Shown: positions 1-5,972 of the stretch, piece by piece
How the letters are laid out: each line of letters opens with the position of its first letter
Position numbering within the stretch: the first letter of the stretch is position 1
Source of the DNA: an uncultured Collinsella sp.
GTDB taxonomy: Bacteria > Actinomycetota > Coriobacteriia > Coriobacteriales > Coriobacteriaceae
DNA: 12,594 nucleotides
Assembly: GCA_900552345.1 (NCBI GenBank)
Contig: URZN01000011.1
Coordinates: forward strand, 1 to 12,594
Direction: 5' to 3'
Translations under genes and position numbers: made by a program
The notes under the pieces: model-generated
Databases searched by the model: none
What the model was told of the DNA's origin: nothing
The model's input: only the letters and a program-made list of their open reading frames with translations

Positions 1-1101
1 GATGGGTTCCTCGCTCAGGTTTCCGCTGGTCATGACGAGAGCATGCATGCCGCGCGCTGCGGCCGCGGCGAGCAGTAAATGTTGAAGCGGTGTATAGGGG
101 AGCATGACGCCGAGCTCGGGTAGATCGTGCGCGACGGACGGCGCGAGCGTAAGGGCGTCGGGGGAATCTCCCTCGCCAACAACACGCCGGCGCAACAGCA
201 CGATGGGGCGGATGCTACCGGTTAGCAAGCCGCGCTCGGCATCATCGACACGGCACAGGCGTTCAGTATCGGCAAGGCTGCGCACCATAACGGCAAGCGG
301 CTTGTTGCTGCGGCGCTTGCGACGGCGCAGCTCGACCACCGCCTGCTCATTGGCGGCGTTGCAGGCCAGATGGAATCCGCCCAGACCCTTGATGGCGACA
401 ATGCCGCCGCTGGCCAGCAGTTCGACACAGCGGTCAATAATGGCATCGCTGGTTTCGCGCGTGCTGCCGACGGCTGGCGTCGCCCCCGAGCCTTCGAGTC
501 CCATGTCGCCCGCCGCCTCGCGCCAGGTAATATGTGGCCCGCAGTCAAAGCAGGCATCGGGCTGCGCATGAAAGCGCCGGTCAAGCGGGTCACCATACTC
601 TGCGGCGCACTCGGGGCACATGGGAAAGCAATCCATCGACGTGGCCGCTCGGTCATAAGGCAGCGACCGGATGATGGTAAAGCGCGGCCCGCAGTTGGTG
701 CAGTTGATAAAGGGGTAGTGATAGCGTCGGTCGGCGGGGTCGAACAGTTCGCGCAGGCAGTCGTCGCACGTGGCGATGTCGGGTGAGATGAGCGTCGTGT
801 GCATGGTCTGATCCTGCGACGCTACGATACGAAAGGCCTGCTCATCGTCAGCATCCCAAACGTCGGGCTCCAGGTCTGCAACAGCGATATGCTCAACGCG
901 GGCCGCGGCAGGCGCGTGCTCCGACAGCGCGGCGACAAAGCCGTCGAGCGCCTCGACCGAAGCATGCGCCTCGATGTGCACGCCATCGCCCGCGTTGAGC
1001 ACCCAGCCGCAAATGCCATGCGCCATAGCCTCGCGATACACAAATGGCCGCATGCCAACGCCCTGCACAATGCCCGTCACATGAATATGCACATGCCGCA
1101 T
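1..1101 (-). CDS. hypF: HypF carbamoyltransferase, [NiFe]-hydrogenase maturation (partial, C-terminus outside window)
   Basis: HypF transfers the carbamoyl group of carbamoyl phosphate to the C-terminal cysteine of HypE, the first step in making the cyanide ligands of the [NiFe] hydrogenase active site in the cytoplasm. The visible 367 residues read: acylphosphatase domain at about 1-90 with 'GIVQGVGMRPFVYR' (catalytic Arg18) and Asn36; two zinc-finger units, Cys112/Cys115 with Cys134/Cys137 and Cys162/Cys165 with Cys184/Cys187, including 'NCTNCGPRF' and 'DRRFHAQP'; then the start of the YrdC-like domain from about 200 ('IVAIKGLGGFHLACNA') up to 'TSGNLSEEP' at the window edge. Full HypF is usually about 750 residues, so about half is missing because the window stops. 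The ATG at 1101 follows GAAGGAGGG on the minus strand, a strong ribosome site. It lies 58 bases after nikR in the same direction, probably one transcript. Confidence 0.96.
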   Translation of the reverse strand, partial: MRHVHIHVTGIVQGVGMRPFVYREAMAHGICGWVLNAGDGVHIEAHASVEALDGFVAALSEHAPAAARVEHIAVADLEPDVWDADDEQAFRIVASQDQTMHTTLISPDIATCDDCLRELFDPADRRYHYPFINCTNCGPRFTIIRSLPYDRAATSMDCFPMCPECAAEYGDPLDRRFHAQPDACFDCGPHITWREAAGDMGLEGSGATPAVGSTRETSDAIIDRCVELLASGGIVAIKGLGGFHLACNAANEQAVVELRRRKRRSNKPLAVMVRSLADTERLCRVDDAERGLLTGSIRPIVLLRRRVVGEGDSPDALTLAPSVAHDLPELGVMLPYTPLQHLLLAAAAARGMHALVMTSGNLSEEPI

Positions 1102-1159
1102 GCGACCCTCCTTCGTTGAAACCTGTCCCTTTATGGCAGGTGTGCCGCGCAAAGACCCG

Positions 1160-1654
1160 TTACAGCCCCAGGCTTTGCTTGGTGGCGGCGCAGGTGAGCT
1201 CGCCGTGCTTGACGCCGCGCAGCCCCAGCAGACGGTCCGCCAGCTCGTAGACGCGTTTGCCGCGGCCTTTGAGCGCCAGAATCTCCAGGCAGTTGTGGTG
1301 GTCCAGATGCACGTGCATGGTCGAGACAATCTCGTCGGTGTAGTCGTGCTGCACCTCGTCCAGACGGCGCGTCAGATCGCCGGTATGGTGGTCATAGATC
1401 ATAGTGAGCGAACCGATGACCTGCTCGTCGGGCGTGCGCATCTGCTCCTTGGCGATCGAGGCGCGAATCAGATCGCGTACGGCCTCGGATCGGTTAGCCA
1501 CGTCACCGCGGCGCGCGATCTGCTCGTCAAAGCGGCGCAGCAGGTCGTCGGGCGCGGTGACCGAAAAGCGGACCAGCTCGGAGCTGGGGCCGCTGCAGCG
1601 GCAGCTCGCTTCGTCGTCCGCACCGTGGTCGTGCGCATGCTCGTGCTCGGCCAC
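1160..1654 (-). CDS. nikR: NikR nickel-responsive transcriptional regulator
   Basis: NikR is a ribbon-helix-helix repressor that binds operator DNA when loaded with nickel and usually controls nickel uptake. Of 164 residues, about 26-68 form the RHH DNA-binding domain ('LVRFSVTAPDDLLRRFDE', 'NRSEAVRDLIR') and about 78-160 the ACT-like nickel-binding domain. By alignment with E. coli NikR the four nickel ligands are intact: His103, His114, His116 and Cys122, within 'STMHVHLDHHNCLEI'. The N-terminus carries an extra metal-ligand-rich tail, 'EHEHAHDHG' followed by Cys18 and Cys20, which classical NikR lacks. The start is GTG, one base after the stop of the preceding small gene and with no clear ribosome site of its own, so translational coupling is likely. 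Position next to hypF fits nickel supply to hydrogenase. The family call is firm; the target genes are not visible here. Confidence 0.95.
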   Translation of the reverse strand: MAEHEHAHDHGADDEASCRCSGPSSELVRFSVTAPDDLLRRFDEQIARRGDVANRSEAVRDLIRASIAKEQMRTPDEQVIGSLTMIYDHHTGDLTRRLDEVQHDYTDEIVSTMHVHLDHHNCLEILALKGRGKRVYELADRLLGLRGVKHGELTCAATKQSLGL

Positions 1655-1655
1655 G

Positions 1656-1904
1656 TTACACCAGTTTCACAGAGCCGACGGAGTTGTGATCTGCCTCGAT
1701 GGCCTCCTCGTAGCCCTCGAGCGCATCGTGCGCCTCGTGCAGCGCAGACATGGCGGCCTCGAGCTTGGCGCCAATGCGCTCCATATCAAAGTTCTCGGTC
1801 GCATGCAGCAGCTGATGGCTCCACTCGTGAGCGAGCTCAATGGTGTCGTCGACCTGCTTGACGCTCATGGCAAGCTGGCTCATGTTCATTCCGACGTCAT
1901 GCAT
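1656..1904 (-). CDS. small helical, His-containing protein of unknown function, first gene of nikR-hypF cluster
   Basis: I do not recognise a family. The protein is 82 residues, acidic, without signal peptide or membrane segment, and reads as two amphipathic helices (about 8-37 and 40-70). Seven histidines are present. Three of them, His26, His30 and His34 in 'AHEWSHQLLHA', fall at i, i+4, i+8 on one helix face, a spacing able to bind a metal, and His56, His59 and His73 lie in or after the second helix. The ATG at 1904 is preceded by AAAGGAGA with normal spacing, and the stop is one base ahead of the GTG of nikR, so the two genes are almost certainly co-translated. From context I infer a nickel-related role such as a metal buffer or NikR partner, but the sequence does not prove it. 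It could equally be a general coiled-coil protein. Confidence 0.8.
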   Translation of the reverse strand: MHDVGMNMSQLAMSVKQVDDTIELAHEWSHQLLHATENFDMERIGAKLEAAMSALHEAHDALEGYEEAIEADHNSVGSVKLV

Positions 1905-1973
1905 GGGAATCTCCTTTTGTACGGGGCGATATGGTGGTTCAGATTCTACTACGCCCGCCTTGGGCGCCGCCGC

Positions 1974-2013
1974 ATAAGAAAACGGGTGCGAGTCCGTCTG
2001 ACCCGCACCCGTT
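1974..2013 (-). terminator. rho-independent terminator downstream of trxA
   Basis: A perfect 10-bp stem (AACGGGTGCG at 1981-1990 with CGCACCCGTT at 2004-2013, 13-base loop) is followed on the minus strand by TTTTCTTAT, the usual uridine tract. It lies about 110 bases past the thioredoxin stop and ahead of the small protein-nikR-hypF cluster, so it separates the two minus-strand units. Confidence 0.8.
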
Positions 2014-2124
2014 CACTGGGGGCTGTTTGTGTCTACCATACTATCCGTGGTCGCATGCCTTGCGTTTGGCACTCCGGCGAGCGGTGTGAAACCGCTCATG
2101 GACGGCAGGCAAGTAACAAGCGTA

Positions 2125-2445
2125 TTACAGATGTTTCTCCAGCAGTGCCTGAAGCCTTGCCTTGGGTAGGGCGCCGACCGAGCGGTCGACCTCCTCGCCG
2201 TTCTTAAAGACGATCAGCGTGGGGATGCTCATGACGCCAAACTTCATGGCCAGGTCCTGGTTGTCGTCGACGTTGCACTTGGCCACAGCCAGCTTGCCGG
2301 CCAGCTCGTCGGCAACCTCGTCTACGATGGGCGAGAGCGAGCGGCAGGGGCCGCACCACGGGGCCCAAAAATCAACCAGTACGGGCAGGCTATCGTTGAC
2401 GATAGCGTCGAAGTTCTCGGGGGTAATCTGCTTGATGTCAGCCAT
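2125..2445 (-). CDS. trxA: thioredoxin
   Basis: Cytoplasmic thiol-disulfide oxidoreductase that reduces protein disulfides with electrons from thioredoxin reductase. The 106-residue length is the family norm. The active site is 'FWAPWCGPC' with Cys31 and Cys34; the cis-proline loop 'MSIPTLIVFKNGEEVDRSVG' and the buried Asp25 are present. The start chosen is the ATG at 2445, which gives 'MADIKQITPENF' and has GGAGG five bases upstream on the minus strand. The open frame continues 28 residues further upstream, but that stretch has no thioredoxin similarity and no good ribosome site. The gene is divergent from the UDG-like gene, with 136 bases between the start codons, and has its own terminator. 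Confidence 0.97.
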   Translation of the reverse strand: MADIKQITPENFDAIVNDSLPVLVDFWAPWCGPCRSLSPIVDEVADELAGKLAVAKCNVDDNQDLAMKFGVMSIPTLIVFKNGEEVDRSVGALPKARLQALLEKHL

Positions 2446-2547
2446 GGTGACCTCCATAATGCGACGTGGCTCGGCCGCGTAAAACTCAGTACGACCGTGC
2501 TTATACCCAGCGGCTCGTAAAGCAACCACTCGCGGGCGGCTCTTTTA

Positions 2548-2553
2548 TATAAT
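2548..2553 (+). promoter_or_regulatory. -10 element for UDG-like gene
   Basis: A perfect TATAAT sits in an AT-rich island, 28 bases before the ATG at 2582, in otherwise G+C-rich sequence. No good -35 is visible at 16-18 bases upstream (best is ACCACT), so the promoter may need an activator or be intrinsically weak. This is a sequence-only call. Confidence 0.5.
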
Positions 2554-2581
2554 GGTGGGCACGCAAACGATTGGAGAGCGC

Positions 2582-3157
2582 ATGCCCACGTCACAAAGCC
2601 AGAAAAAAGAAGCCATCGCTCAGGCGACCGAGCAGGAGCTCGCATCGCTCGCGGGCCGCGGCGTGCGTATCGCGGGCAATGCGTGCTCGCCAATTGTGCT
2701 GGTCAAAGGCGATTTGGACGAAGCCGAGTGCTCGGGCGGCGAGCTGGCTGCCGGCGCGGATGGCGCCGCGTTGCGCAAGGCGCTCGGCGCCATTGGATAT
2801 GCCCCCGAGGATTTTTGCGTGCTGGCAAGCGTCGCCGGCGCGGGCGATGGGACGGTCGCGGCGGGCGAGGCCCTGACGTGCGACCTGTTCCGCGAGGCGC
2901 TGGAGACCTTGGACCCCGAGGCGGTGCTGCTGCTGGACAACAGCGCGGCCGATGTCATGCGCGAGACCTATGCCGATATGCTTGTGGCAATTGATGACTT
3001 TGACACCGCCATGCTCAAGCCCGGCCTGGTCGCCCATGTGCAGGGACGCCGCGTGCTGGCGCTCGACGGTTTTGAGGCGGCACTCGCCGACAAGGCCGCC
3101 AAGCAGCGCATGTGGGCCTACATTAAGCAGCTGACCCCGGCGGCTGCACCGCTGTAG
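2582..3157 (+). CDS. uracil-DNA glycosylase-fold protein with lost catalytic motifs (putative)
   Basis: The 191-residue protein has no textbook motif, but its order of segments matches family 4 uracil-DNA glycosylases: 'SPIVLVKGDLDEAE' where UDG has 'VGEAPG', then 'GADGAALRKALGAIGYAPED' where UDG has 'GpaGqLLdklLaaiGl-r-d', then 'LDPEAVLLLDNSAADVM' for 'i-PkvivalGr-Aa-al', and finally 'VLALDGFEAALADKAAKQ' plus 'RMWAYIKQL' for 'TyHPs-LLr-p-lkr-aW-dl--l'. The residues that define UDG activity are replaced: GEAPG by KGDLD at 42-46 and HPS by DGF at 162-164. The N-terminal Fe-S cysteines of family 4 are also not present as a set (Cys35, Cys50, Cys79 and Cys100 are scattered). If the fold assignment is right it is probably not a glycosylase, and I infer a structural or repurposed role. 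The start ATG at 2582 has GGAG upstream; an ATG ten codons earlier overlaps the -10 box and is unlikely. Confidence 0.6.
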   Translation: MPTSQSQKKEAIAQATEQELASLAGRGVRIAGNACSPIVLVKGDLDEAECSGGELAAGADGAALRKALGAIGYAPEDFCVLASVAGAGDGTVAAGEALTCDLFREALETLDPEAVLLLDNSAADVMRETYADMLVAIDDFDTAMLKPGLVAHVQGRRVLALDGFEAALADKAAKQRMWAYIKQLTPAAAPL

Positions 3158-3175
3158 CGAGGCTGGCGGCAGCCC

Positions 3176-3376
3176 CTACATCACGGCGCGCAGCTCAAAC
3201 CGGTCGCCATTAATGCGGAACTGGCAGTTGCCGCTCATGCGCTCCACGGTGAACTTGATGCTCTTGGTGCCAAAGCCGTGGCCCGAATGCTGGGTCACGG
3301 GTATGCCGTCGACCATGCGTGGCGGCTGTCCAAAGATGCCTCCTGCGCTATCGAGAGCTCGACTATCCTTAACTTG
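3176..3376 (-). pseudogene. remnant of a GHKL sensor histidine kinase (C-terminal ATP-binding segment only)
   Basis: On the minus strand an open frame of 66 codons ends at the TAG at 3176-3178. It encodes 'MVDGIPVTQHSGHGFGTKSI', then 'KFTVERMSGNCQFRINGDRF' and 'ELRAVM' before the stop. The 'GHGFGTKSI' box and the 'G...F.....F.L' tail are typical of the last part of GHKL (AgrC/HATPase_c_5-type) sensor kinases. Upstream (rightwards) the frame meets a TGA at 3377-3379, and the dimerisation and membrane domains are absent before the nad operator begins at 3426. There is no ribosome site. I read it as the surviving 3' end of a deleted kinase gene. A very small functional protein is possible but unlikely. 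Confidence 0.6.
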
Positions 3377-3425
3377 TCAGTTCGAAAATGGGCCTGCCGC
3401 ATGACCGAATCTTTATTGCAACTTT

Positions 3426-3469
3426 ACACCTAGGTTTACAGCTGTCTTGTCAGCTGTAAACCTAGGTGT
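3426..3469. promoter_or_regulatory. 44-bp perfect palindrome, probable NiaR operator of the nad operon
   Basis: Two 19-base arms (ACACCTAGGTTTACAGCTG at 3426-3444 and its exact reverse complement at 3451-3469) flank the 6-base centre TCTTGT. Each arm itself holds two small palindromes, ACCTAGGT and CAGCTG. The palindrome covers the -35 box and the whole spacer of the nadA promoter, the right place for a repressor. The central TGTCTTGTCA resembles the TGTCTTGACA-like core that I recall for NiaR sites in Firmicutes, and niaR is the last gene of this operon. It lacks a T-tract, so it is not a terminator. Confidence 0.75.
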
Positions 3470-3475
3470 CATACT
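3447..3475 (+). promoter_or_regulatory. promoter of nadA-nadB-nadC-niaR
   Basis: TTGTCA at 3447-3452 (five of six to TTGACA) is followed by a 17-base spacer and CATACT at 3470-3475 (four of six to TATAAT). The -35 begins in the centre of the palindrome and the -10 starts one base beyond its right end, so bound repressor would block RNA polymerase. The predicted start of transcription is about 25-30 bases before the nadA ATG. Confidence 0.65.
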
Positions 3476-3510
3476 AAAGCCCCAAGATTCGCCAAAAGAG
3501 AGGGGCCTTG

Positions 3511-4536
3511 ATGGCACAGAGCGCGAACATGGATGCATCGGAGCTTGCACGCGACATTGCGGCCGGCCTGGCATCGGCAACGACGGCAACGGAGCGCGCG
3601 GCATTGGTGCCCGCAGAGCTCGTCGAGGCCATTCAGCAACTTAAAACCAAACGCGACGCGGTGATCCTGGCACACTATTACGTGGCACCCGAGGTCCAGG
3701 CTGTGGCCGATTACGTCGGCGACAGCTTCTACCTGGCAAAGCTTGCCAAGAGCCTGCCGCAGCAGACTATCGTGCTGTGCGGCGTGGAGTTTATGGGCGA
3801 GAGCGCCAAGCTGCTCAACCCCACCAAGACCGTGCTGCTGCCCGAGCCGGGCGCGGACTGCCCCATGGCTCACATGGTCAAGCGCGAGACGGTCGACGCC
3901 GCCCGCGCCGAGTACGGTGACGACCTTGCTGTGGTCTGCTACGTCAACTCCACAGTCGAGATTAAGAGCTGGAGCGACGTGTGCGTCACCAGCTCCAACG
4001 CCGTTAAGATCGTGTCCGAGCTGCCGCAGCAGCATATCCTGTTCATTCCCGACCAAAACCTGGGCCGCTTCGTAGCCGAGCAGGTGCCGCAAAAGCACGT
4101 TCTGCTCAACAAGGGCTACTGCCCGCGTCATCACATCATCACCGTCGAGCAGATCGTCGACGCGCAGGAAGCGCATCCCGATGCGCTCGTACTGGCGCAC
4201 CCCGAGTGCAAAGCCGACGTCCTGGCCGAGGCCGACTACATCGGCTCCACCGCCGGCATCATCAAGTATGCCGAGGAGTCGGACGCCAACGAGTTCATCA
4301 TCGTGACGGTCCGCGGCGTGCTCTACGAGCTCGAGCGCCGCTGCCAGGGCACCGGCAAAAAGTTCTACTTCCCCGCGGTGCAGCCCACCTGCGTCAACAT
4401 GGATCTCATCACGCTCGAAAAACTCGTACGCTGCCTAGAGACGGGCGAGGGCGAGGTGAAGATCGGCGTGTCGGACGAGGCCGCCGACCAGGCCAAGCTC
4501 ACGCTCGACCGCATGCTCGAGTACGCGGCGCGCTAA
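3511..4536 (+). CDS. nadA: quinolinate synthase A
   Basis: NadA condenses iminoaspartate with dihydroxyacetone phosphate to give quinolinate, using a [4Fe-4S] cluster. The 341-residue protein has the three cluster cysteines with the spacing of the Bacillus-type enzyme: Cys90 ('LCGVEFMGESAK'), Cys204 ('KGYCPRHH') and Cys294 ('PTCVNMDLITLEKL'). Other signatures are 'ILAHYYVAPEVQAVADYVGD', 'PGADCPMAHM', 'YVNSTVEIKSWSD', 'FIPDQNLGRFVA' and 'HPECKADV'. The start ATG at 3511 follows AGAGAGGGG; a TTG immediately before it (3508) and an in-frame ATG at 3529 are alternatives. It is the first gene of the nad operon, directly behind the palindrome-covered promoter, and is expected to be repressed by NiaR when niacin is plentiful. 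Confidence 0.98.
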   Translation: MAQSANMDASELARDIAAGLASATTATERAALVPAELVEAIQQLKTKRDAVILAHYYVAPEVQAVADYVGDSFYLAKLAKSLPQQTIVLCGVEFMGESAKLLNPTKTVLLPEPGADCPMAHMVKRETVDAARAEYGDDLAVVCYVNSTVEIKSWSDVCVTSSNAVKIVSELPQQHILFIPDQNLGRFVAEQVPQKHVLLNKGYCPRHHIITVEQIVDAQEAHPDALVLAHPECKADVLAEADYIGSTAGIIKYAEESDANEFIIVTVRGVLYELERRCQGTGKKFYFPAVQPTCVNMDLITLEKLVRCLETGEGEVKIGVSDEAADQAKLTLDRMLEYAAR

Positions 4537-4542
4537 AACAAC

Positions 4543-4571
4543 GTGACATGAGGGGCGGCCCCTTATGTCAC
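4543..4571 (+). promoter_or_regulatory. intercistronic hairpin between nadA and nadB
   Basis: GTGACATGAGGGG at 4543-4555 pairs with CCCCTTATGTCAC at 4559-4571 to give a 13-bp stem with one G-U pair and a 3-base loop. It occupies half of the 56-base gap between nadA and nadB and ends just before the nadB ribosome site GGGAGAGG. No T-tract follows, so it is not an ordinary terminator. It may stabilise the upstream mRNA end or tune the NadA to NadB ratio. Confidence 0.6.
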
Positions 4572-4592
4572 ATTACAAGGGAGAGGATTCCT

Positions 4593-5969
4593 GTGGAAAC
4601 CAAGCAATACTCCGACATGGAGTGCGACGTCGTCATTGCCGGCTGCGGCGTGGCGGGCCTGTACGCTGCCCTCAATCTGCCGACGAGCACGCGCGTGATC
4701 ATGCTCTCCAAGGGCGCGGTCGACGAGTGCGATTCGATGCTCGCACAGGGCGGCATCTGCGTGCTGCCCGAGGGCTCGGACTACGATGCCTTCTTTGAGG
4801 ACACCATGCACGCCGGTCACTACGAGAACCGCCGCGAGAGCGTAGACATCATGATCCGCTCGAGCCGCTCGGTCATCAACGACCTGCTGGCGATGGGCGT
4901 GGACTTTGAGCGCAAGGCCGACGGCAGCCTCGACTTTACCCGCGAGGGCGCGCACAGCCGCCCGCGCATCGCCTTCCATGCCGATATTACGGGCAAGGAG
5001 ATTACGACCAAGCTGCTCCAGGCTGTCCGTAAGCTGGACAACGTGCAGATTCTCGAACACGTTGCCATGACCGACATCCTGACCGCCGAGCGCGATGGCG
5101 CCACGGTGTGCACCGGCGTTGTCGCCGTTGCCGTGGATGAGGGCGATTCGGCTCGCCCCGCCGACGAGCTGGCAAATGCCGCTGAGGGCGTGCATGCCGG
5201 CGAGCCTTTTAAGATCCATGCCCGCCACACGCTGTGGGCTACGGGCGGTATCGGCGGCGTATACGACCATTCGACTAACTACCCGCAGCTCACGGGCGAT
5301 GCCTGCTACATTGCTCAGGAGCATGGCATTACGATGGAGCACCTGGACTACGTGCAGATTCACCCCACGGGACTGTTCTCGCCGCAGCCGGGCCGCACCT
5401 TCCTGATCAGCGAGAGCTGCCGCGGCGAGGGTGCGATTTTGCTCAATGCCGCCGGCGAGCGCTTTACCGACGAGCTGCAGCCGCGCGATGTGGTCGCCGC
5501 TGCTATTCGCGAGCAGATGAAGCAGGACGGCACCGAGCACGAATGGCTGAGCTTTGCCCCCGTCGAGCGCGACGTGGTGACCGGGCACTTCGCCAACATC
5601 CGCGCGCGCTGTCTTGAGGACGGTCGCGACATCCTGGATGAGCCCATCCCCGTCACGCCCACGCAGCACTACTTTATGGGCGGCGTGTGGGTCGACAAGG
5701 ACGGCCGCACCTCGATGCCCGAGCTCTACGCAGCCGGTGAGACAGCCTGCAACGGCGTGCACGGCAAGAATCGCCTGGCTTCCAACAGCCTGCTCGAGTC
5801 CCTAGTCTGGGGTCGCCGCGCCGCTTGGCGTATGCGCACCGGCGAGTCGCTGGCCGTGGAGCAGGCGGGCGAGCCCGCGCTCGATGGCCGTCATCGCGCC
5901 CTGAACGCCGACACCCTGGCAATCGATGATTTGGCCCGTGCCGCCGGCACGCAGGCCGTGGAGGAGTAG
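4593..5969 (+). CDS. nadB: L-aspartate oxidase, short form without the usual C-terminal domain
   Basis: NadB is the FAD enzyme that oxidises L-aspartate to iminoaspartate for NadA. The dinucleotide-binding motif 'VVIAGCGVAGLYAA' is at 13-26, followed by 'ECDSMLAQGGI', 'WATGGIGGVY', 'HPTGLFSPQPGRTFLISE' and 'GKNRLASNSLLESLVWGRRA'. Active-site residues by comparison with E. coli NadB are His257, Arg277, His359 and Arg394; the His359-Arg394 distance of 35 is the same as in E. coli. The protein is 458 residues against about 510-540 for the family: only 64 residues follow Arg394, so most of the C-terminal helical domain is absent. The stop is clean and followed at once by nadC, so this looks native rather than damaged. 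The GTG at 4593 has GGGAGAGG upstream; ATG at 4617 is an alternative. Confidence 0.94.
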   Translation: METKQYSDMECDVVIAGCGVAGLYAALNLPTSTRVIMLSKGAVDECDSMLAQGGICVLPEGSDYDAFFEDTMHAGHYENRRESVDIMIRSSRSVINDLLAMGVDFERKADGSLDFTREGAHSRPRIAFHADITGKEITTKLLQAVRKLDNVQILEHVAMTDILTAERDGATVCTGVVAVAVDEGDSARPADELANAAEGVHAGEPFKIHARHTLWATGGIGGVYDHSTNYPQLTGDACYIAQEHGITMEHLDYVQIHPTGLFSPQPGRTFLISESCRGEGAILLNAAGERFTDELQPRDVVAAAIREQMKQDGTEHEWLSFAPVERDVVTGHFANIRARCLEDGRDILDEPIPVTPTQHYFMGGVWVDKDGRTSMPELYAAGETACNGVHGKNRLASNSLLESLVWGRRAAWRMRTGESLAVEQAGEPALDGRHRALNADTLAIDDLARAAGTQAVEE

Positions 5970-5972
5970 ACC

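Noticed and set aside
104..786. Plus-strand frames over hypF
   Set aside because: They are Arg/Ser/Ala-rich shadows of hypF, whose acylphosphatase and zinc-finger motifs on the minus strand are unmistakable.
2079..2097. Hairpin GAGCGGT-GTGAA-ACCGCTC downstream of trxA as terminator or riboswitch
   Set aside because: It has only seven pairs, no T-tract and no recognised riboswitch motif around it. A better terminator lies at 1974-2013.
2446..2529. 28-residue N-terminal extension of thioredoxin
   Set aside because: It has no thioredoxin similarity, while GGAGG sits just before the ATG at 2445, which gives the normal 106-residue length.
3426..3469. The palindrome read as a transcription terminator
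   Set aside because: Neither strand has a T-tract after it, and it overlaps a well-formed promoter, so an operator explains it better.
4206..4592. N-terminal extension of nadB into nadA
   Set aside because: The extension is Arg/His-rich shadow of nadA in another frame. The GTG at 4593 has a good ribosome site directly before the FAD motif.
4563..5762. 399-residue minus-strand frame opposite nadB
   Set aside because: It is antisense to nadB with His/Ala/Val-rich composition and no motif; nadB has its active-site residues in place.
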